A DNA stretch of 64,000 nucleotides from contig JAIXXF010000045.1 of NCBI GenBank assembly GCA_027490925.1, forward strand, positions 114,116 through 178,115. The letters run 5' to 3'. Position 1 is the stretch's first letter, and every line of letters begins with the position of its first letter. This DNA comes from Comamonadaceae bacterium (lineage in GTDB: Bacteria > Pseudomonadota > Gammaproteobacteria > Burkholderiales > Burkholderiaceae_C). This document shows positions 60,214 to 64,000 of this stretch, piece after piece. Under the pieces are notes generated by a model, which saw nothing but the letters and a program-made list of their open reading frames with translations, was not told the DNA's origin and ran no database searches. The translations under genes were made by a program, and so were the position numbers.

Positions 60214-60240
60214 TTAGCACTCTCTCCCGGAGAGTGCCAG
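60214..60240. promoter_or_regulatory. CIRCE element (HrcA operator) upstream of rpoH
   Basis: TTAGCACTC is followed by 9 bases and GAGTGCCAG. The left arm is identical to the CIRCE consensus, the right arm matches 7 of 9 positions, and the N9 spacing is exact. It would let the repressor HrcA control sigma-32. HrcA itself is not in this window. Confidence 0.85.
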
Positions 60241-60380
60241 CGACGGGGTTGGGTGTCGCACCCAGGGTCGGGCCGACGCCGGCTTCGGCACTTTGTGAGA
60301 ATGTGACCGTTTGTATTGCCATCCAAAAATGATTTCCAATCCCGTGACCGCATGGGGTGATTTGAAGGCGGTCTTGCCAC

Positions 60381-60414
60381 GAAATCATTTACGATACATT
60401 GCTACAGTGATTTC
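60381..60414. promoter_or_regulatory. Inverted repeat and probable promoter region of the unrecognised gene
   Basis: Perfect 7-bp arms GAAATCA and TGATTTC are separated by 20 bases, in an AT-rich stretch that also holds TTGCCA (60374-60379) and TACATT (60395-60400) at a short 15-base spacing. It may be an operator. This is the most AT-rich intergenic part of the region. Confidence 0.35.
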
Positions 60415-60442
60415 ATCGTCTCTAATTACACAAAGGCCCACC

Positions 60443-61003
60443 ATGCTGAAATTTCTCACGCCTGCTGAACAAGACCGTTTCAAACATTTGCAATCTCGTC
60501 TGGCCAGTTTCGAAATCAGCGCCGACGAACAAAAAGAATTGAACGGCTTGGTCTTGAGTGCGCAAAAGTTGGCGTCCGAGCGGGATTCGGTGTTGCAGCG
60601 CATCCGCGCCGATTTGGAAAGATTCCAAATCCAGGCCCATGAGCTGTTTTCGGCATCCGAGTTGCGCAAGCTGGCTGCACCCGACGCGGTCGGTGTCTCT
60701 GGCCGCATTGGCCGCAGGGGGAAGGGCCGAGCAGCCGTCGCAGAGAAAAGGGCGGGTGTGGTGTTGATCCAGGTGAAATTGAACAAAGGCGCGGGTGCGC
60801 CCAGTCGCTACACCAAGGGTCAAAAGTTGCCAGCTTACGTGCCCAAAAATTTCAAACAATTGGACAATGGCGGCGATTTGGCGACCGCGCTGTCGGCATA
60901 TTTCACCGCAGAAGGCAAGTCGCATTTCGCCACGCCCGAGGGCCAGGCCGAGTTATCGGCGTTTGTGGCGTTCATCCGCAACGGCCGCCAAGCGCCCAAG
61001 TAA
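60443..61003 (+). CDS. Unrecognised basic protein with N-terminal coiled coil
   Basis: A 186-residue protein I do not recognise. Residues 1-75 look like a charged coiled coil (LTPAEQDRFKHLQSRLASF, then SAQKLASERDSVLQRIRADL). A basic linker SGRIGRRGKGRAAVAEKR follows, then a C-terminal part with PSRYTKGQKLPAYVPKNFKQ. The layout is H-NS-like (oligomerisation helix, basic linker, small DNA-binding end) but the H-NS core motif is not present. Base use is noticeably more AT-rich than the neighbours, so it could have been acquired. The ATG at 60443 lies just after CACAAAGGCCC-type sequence. Confidence 0.55.
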   Translation: MLKFLTPAEQDRFKHLQSRLASFEISADEQKELNGLVLSAQKLASERDSVLQRIRADLERFQIQAHELFSASELRKLAAPDAVGVSGRIGRRGKGRAAVAEKRAGVVLIQVKLNKGAGAPSRYTKGQKLPAYVPKNFKQLDNGGDLATALSAYFTAEGKSHFATPEGQAELSAFVAFIRNGRQAPK

Positions 61004-61207
61004 AACGTTATTACATCTGTACTGAAACAAAGTTGGATCTGGCCCCGAACGCCCACCTGTCCTGACGATGTGACCTGATTCCGGCCAACCGCCAGACCAC
61101 TACCTGCCGACGATTCACAAGTCGATAGGGAGGATGGTTCTTCCCACCGGCAGGCAATCGTCTTAAAGTCCGTAAAAACAGCGCGTGGCAGTGGGGCCGA
61201 CCGCCCA
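61004..61207. other. Intergenic gap without recognisable gene
   Basis: About 200 bases between the basic-protein gene and the convergent FAD oxidoreductase. It starts AT-rich and contains GACGATT and AATCGTC as an inverted repeat about 40 bases apart, but no terminator, tRNA or gene that I can support. Confidence 0.4.
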
Positions 61208-62341
61208 CTACCGAAAGCGCACCACGAAGGCCCGGTCGAGTTTGTCCTTGCGACGCCACGCCCACGGGCCTTCCCAATGCCAGGGGCCCCAGGTGACCAA
61301 GGCCCGCTGGTCCCCGCAGGACAGCCAACCCGTGGTGCGTGGCGGTGGCGTGTAGGGGGTCATGGTATGCCCCTTGAGTGCAGACACCAAGTTGCTGGCC
61401 AGCGGCCCCCCTGCCAGAGCCGCGTAGGTGCCGCTGCGTGGGTACGCGCCGTCCACGCGGCTGGCGATGTCTCCTGCGGCAAACACCTCTGGGTGGCTCA
61501 GGCTCTGCTGGTACACGTTCACCGCCAGAAAGCCTCGGCCGTCGAGCGTCAGCCCGGAGCGCGCCAGCCAGCGTGGCGCCTGGCTGCCAACGGCGATCAG
61601 CGCGACATCGCAGAGGTGGGTCGTGTCGTCGCTCAGGGTGAAGTGGGTGGCGCTGAGGCCGGTGCACGCCATCGGGTGCACCACCACCCGGCACCGTTCC
61701 AAGACCGCCTGGGCCTTGCGTTGCACACGGCGCGGTCGGTCGGACAGCGGGGGATCGCCACCGGTCAGCAGGTGGACCCCGCATTGCGGCCAGCGCTGCC
61801 GCATGGCGAGGGCCATCTCTACGCCCGCCGCGCCGCCACCAATCACCGCCAGTTGGCGCTCGGCGTCGCCAATCTGCGCCTCGATCCGTTGCCACAGCGG
61901 AAAGAACGATTCGATCGGGCGCAGAAAGTGGCCGTGTTCGGTCACCCCCGGGATTCGGTTTTCAAGCTGCACGCGGTCGATCACGCCGCCGGTGTTGACA
62001 CTGAGCAGCCGGTAGCGAACGTCGGCCTGCCCGCTTTGGGTGCCGTATACCTTCACCGTGCGGGCGCTGGCGTCCACGTCCATCGCGCGGGCGCTGAGCA
62101 GCTGCACGCCACTTTGCTCAATCAGCCGATGCAGGCCGATGGTGCAGGCGTCGGCGTCGTAATGCCCGGCCACGAAGCCTGGCAGCATGTTGGGGTACAG
62201 CGCGACCGAATGCGGTGTGACCAAAGCCACGAGCCAGCGCGACCGCTCGTCTCGCGGCAGCGCCGACAGCTTCTCCAGCACGTGCAGGTGCGCATGCCCG
62301 GCACCGAGCAGCAGCAGGTCAAACGGTTCAGCGTCGGTCAT
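61208..62341 (-). CDS. FAD-dependent NAD(P)H oxidoreductase (SelD-associated NDH-2-like family)
   Basis: A 377-residue two-dinucleotide-domain flavoprotein. The first site is LLLLGAGHAHLHVLEKL at 9-25, the second VIGGGAAGVEMAL, and AAGDIAS near the end closes the FAD site. PNMLPGFVAGHYDADACTIG matches the N-terminal domain of bifunctional NADH dehydrogenase-selenide water dikinase proteins; here the SelD part is absent. Electron acceptor unknown. It lies 186 bases downstream of the DUF547 gene on the same strand. Confidence 0.85.
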   Translation of the reverse strand: MTDAEPFDLLLLGAGHAHLHVLEKLSALPRDERSRWLVALVTPHSVALYPNMLPGFVAGHYDADACTIGLHRLIEQSGVQLLSARAMDVDASARTVKVYGTQSGQADVRYRLLSVNTGGVIDRVQLENRIPGVTEHGHFLRPIESFFPLWQRIEAQIGDAERQLAVIGGGAAGVEMALAMRQRWPQCGVHLLTGGDPPLSDRPRRVQRKAQAVLERCRVVVHPMACTGLSATHFTLSDDTTHLCDVALIAVGSQAPRWLARSGLTLDGRGFLAVNVYQQSLSHPEVFAAGDIASRVDGAYPRSGTYAALAGGPLASNLVSALKGHTMTPYTPPPRTTGWLSCGDQRALVTWGPWHWEGPWAWRRKDKLDRAFVVRFR

Positions 62342-62527
62342 GTTTGCCGATCGTGCTCAGGACGCCAGGCGGTGGGCTTGCTGAGGCGTGGCATCGGCGC
62401 AAGAGGACAAAGCATTCGATGGGGAAAGGGCCGCATGTGGCCGTATTTTGCCGGCAAGCGTCGAGGCGGCGCCCCGCCGCACGAGTGGCGGGCTTCGGCT
62501 GTGCGCCATGCTCCGGTTGCCGTGCCG

Positions 62528-63352
62528 TCATCGGCCCAGGTCGTTGAGCGCCCAGTCGTAGCCGAGGTAGCCGATTGGCACCGTTTTGGCTTTCAGCGCA
62601 GCTTGGCCTTCGGGCAGCGGCGTGAGCTGGCTTGCATACCGCGCGAACACATCTTGCACCGTGCGAAAGCCTTTATGACCCTTCTCAAAGTCCTCTCGGA
62701 ACCACTTGAAGATCTGGCTCACTTCCAGCTGGCCATTTTGGTAGCGGTTGCGGGTTCGGTCGCCCAGGAACCGGGTCATGCCGTCTTCCAGTTGTGCGTC
62801 CAGCCGGGGCGCGGTGAAGGCCTCGGGCCGAAGCGCTGGGCAACCGATGCTGGCGCACACGATGGCCGTGTGCACCCGGGGGTCGGCGTAGCGCGGGCGC
62901 AACTGCTCGTGCTCTATCCAGTCCAGGTGGCGGGGCTCACCGAGCAGCGAGAAGAACTTTTTCTTCCAGGCCGACTGCACGAACGAGCCGAGGTCTTTGA
63001 TAGACCGAAGGTCGGGGTAGCGTGTCAGTACCAGCTCGATGGTGAACGCGTTGTATGCGTTGATCAAGAACGCCATTTGCTGTTCCCGGCTCCAGGCGTC
63101 AAAACTGGCCTGGGTCACCGCGCTCAGCGCGCCCAGCACGGCCTTGAGTTCTTCGCGGTCGGCTTGAAAACCGGCGTAGGCCACCCGGCTTTGGTGGTTG
63201 TCTGGCAGCCACTTGACGTGTTTTTTGAGCATGCTGTCCCAGCGGGTGTAAGCATGGTCATGGTGGGTGGCGGCTTGGGCGCTGGCGCACTGCAGCCAGC
63301 CGCTTGCGGGCAGCACAGCCATGGCCATCAATGCGTGTCGTCGAGTGGTCAT
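62528..63352 (-). CDS. DUF547 domain exported protein
   Basis: A 274-residue protein with a signal peptide (TTRRHALMAMAVLP then ASAQA; an arginine pair suggests Tat) and a DUF547 domain: FLINAYNAFTIELVLTRYPD and VHTAIVCASIGCPALRPEAF are hallmarks. Function is unknown; DUF547 proteins are widespread and often follow glycosyltransferase or flavoprotein genes. The ATG at 63352 is preferred; one at 63370 would overlap the previous stop. It directly follows the flavoprotein cut by the window edge. Confidence 0.88.
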   Translation of the reverse strand: MTTRRHALMAMAVLPASGWLQCASAQAATHHDHAYTRWDSMLKKHVKWLPDNHQSRVAYAGFQADREELKAVLGALSAVTQASFDAWSREQQMAFLINAYNAFTIELVLTRYPDLRSIKDLGSFVQSAWKKKFFSLLGEPRHLDWIEHEQLRPRYADPRVHTAIVCASIGCPALRPEAFTAPRLDAQLEDGMTRFLGDRTRNRYQNGQLEVSQIFKWFREDFEKGHKGFRTVQDVFARYASQLTPLPEGQAALKAKTVPIGYLGYDWALNDLGR

Positions 63353-63354
63353 GT

Positions 63355-64000
63355 TCAACCTCGTTTCCATTCGTGGTAGCGGCGAACCCACGCCAGCAGG
63401 CGTTCCGGTGCGTGCGCGCGTTTCCATTCGCCAGCGGCGTACTTGTTCGCCTCAGACAACGTGGGGTAGGTGTGGATGGTGCCCAAAATCCGGTTCAGGC
63501 CCAGGCCGTGTTTCATGGCCAGTACATATTCGGCGAGCAGGTCGCCCGCGTGTTCGCCCACGATGGTGACGCCCAGGATGGTGTCTTTGCCGGGCACGGT
63601 GAGCACCTTCACAAAGCCGTGGGCGTTGCCGTCGGCGATCGCGCGGTCCAGGTCGTCGATGCCGTAATGGGTGACCTCAAAGTCAACGCCTTTGTCCCGC
63701 GCTTCTTGTTCGTTGAGACCAACCCGTGCCACCTCCGGGTCGGTGAAGGTGGCCCACGGTACCACCGAATAGTCGGCCTTGAAACGCTTGAACTCGCCAA
63801 ACAGGGCGTTGACCGCCGCATACCAAGCCTGGTGTGCGGCGGTGTGGGTGAACTGGTAGGGGCCCGCCACGTCACCGGCCGCGTAGATGTTGGGGTACAC
63901 GGTCTGGAGGTACTCGTTGGTCTCGACCGTTCGCTGGGTGGGTATGCCTAACGCTTCCAGGCCGTAGCCGGTGAGGCGGGCCCGGCGGCCGACCGCGCAG
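63355..64000 (-). CDS. FAD-dependent pyridine nucleotide-disulfide oxidoreductase (mercuric reductase-like), C-terminal part, cut by window edge
   Basis: The frame is open from the window edge (64000) to the stop at 63355, giving about 214 residues of the C-terminal half. AVGRRAR at the edge, YAAGDVAGPYQFTHTAAHQA, the dimerisation domain with ATFTDPEVARVGLNEQEA and the ending HTYPTLSEANKYAAGEWKRA are typical of the merA/lpd family. The N-terminal half with the redox cysteines is outside the window. It precedes the DUF547 gene on the same strand. Confidence 0.9.
   Translation of the reverse strand, partial: CAVGRRARLTGYGLEALGIPTQRTVETNEYLQTVYPNIYAAGDVAGPYQFTHTAAHQAWYAAVNALFGEFKRFKADYSVVPWATFTDPEVARVGLNEQEARDKGVDFEVTHYGIDDLDRAIADGNAHGFVKVLTVPGKDTILGVTIVGEHAGDLLAEYVLAMKHGLGLNRILGTIHTYPTLSEANKYAAGEWKRAHAPERLLAWVRRYHEWKRG

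Noticed and set aside
60443..61003. Annotation as H-NS
   Set aside because: Layout is similar but the H-NS C-terminal DNA-binding core is not recognisable, so the protein is left as unrecognised.
61004..61207. Insertion-sequence remnant
   Set aside because: No terminal inverted repeats, target duplication or transposase fragment could be supported.
61277..63379. Plus-strand open frame of 700 codons
   Set aside because: It lies opposite the FAD oxidoreductase and DUF547 genes, is rich in Arg, His, Gln and Gly as expected for an antisense frame in GC-rich DNA, and has no recognisable domain.

Overview
The window is a GC-rich stretch of an ordinary bacterial chromosome, almost certainly from a member of the Burkholderiales and most like the Comamonadaceae (an inference from gene content and order, not from a marker gene). 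The clues are the rubredoxin-pilGHIJL block next to thiD-hemL, dusB-fis-purH, ribF-ileS-lspA, and the aa3/caa3 cytochrome oxidase locus with its lineage-typical small genes (DUF2244, a 38-residue assembly protein, DUF2970, DUF2909, SURF1). A CIRCE element in front of rpoH also fits beta-proteobacteria. I see no rRNA, tRNA, insertion sequence, phage or CRISPR array.

Layout. 1-5.7 kb: the twitching-motility chemosensory genes pilL (cut by the window edge), pilJ, pilI, pilH, pilG and a rubredoxin, all on the minus strand, divergent from thiD-hemL. 8-17.3 kb: purine, tRNA and DNA housekeeping (purH, fis, dusB, recJ), a YqaA membrane protein and a two-gene ferric-type ABC importer. 17.3-22.5 kb: a COG4255-type gene, a single Lol permease with lolD, tatD, a family-6 DNA glycosylase and a spermidine-synthase-like protein. 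22.6-32 kb: tctBA, DUF3422, a gamma-glutamyltransferase-like enzyme, a short-chain dehydrogenase with an atypical active site, MipA, an EamA exporter and a quinone reductase. 32-37.3 kb: lspA-ileS-ribF and an HNH endonuclease. 37.5-41 kb: a reduced sulfur-oxidation cluster (DUF302 lipoprotein, soxY, soxZ, cytochrome c, flavocytochrome c sulfide dehydrogenase) without soxXABCD. 41-49 kb: a dehydrogenase, chrA, a chemoreceptor, an orphan ParA, a MaoC-like hydratase, trmL, comF and a BioC-like methyltransferase. 49-59 kb: the complete terminal-oxidase and heme A assembly locus. 59-64 kb: rpoH with CIRCE, an unrecognised basic protein, a SelD-type FAD oxidoreductase, a DUF547 protein and a disulfide-reductase-family flavoprotein cut by the window edge.

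Genes are packed tightly. Many neighbours share ATGA, TGATG or GTGA stop/start overlaps (pilG/pilH, dusB/fis, fis/purH, recJ and the gene before it, ileS/lspA, the glycosylase and the synthase-like gene, parA/maoC, ctaG/DUF2970, ctaA/ctaB), so translational coupling is widespread.

The most interesting signals not covered by standard gene annotation are: (i) a dispersed family of small intergenic palindromes of form TGCTAYT-loop-ARTAGCA, found six times and mostly between convergent genes; (ii) a recurring arrangement in which a -10-like hexamer sits only 5-10 bases before an ATG that lacks a clear Shine-Dalgarno sequence, suggesting leaderless mRNAs, with a 21-bp divergent promoter region as the extreme case; (iii) the minimal soxYZ plus sulfide dehydrogenase cluster with a 14-bp palindrome in front of its redox genes; and (iv) a strongly folded leader before a chemoreceptor that is followed by an orphan ParA. 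No wholly new multi-gene defence or mobile system was found.
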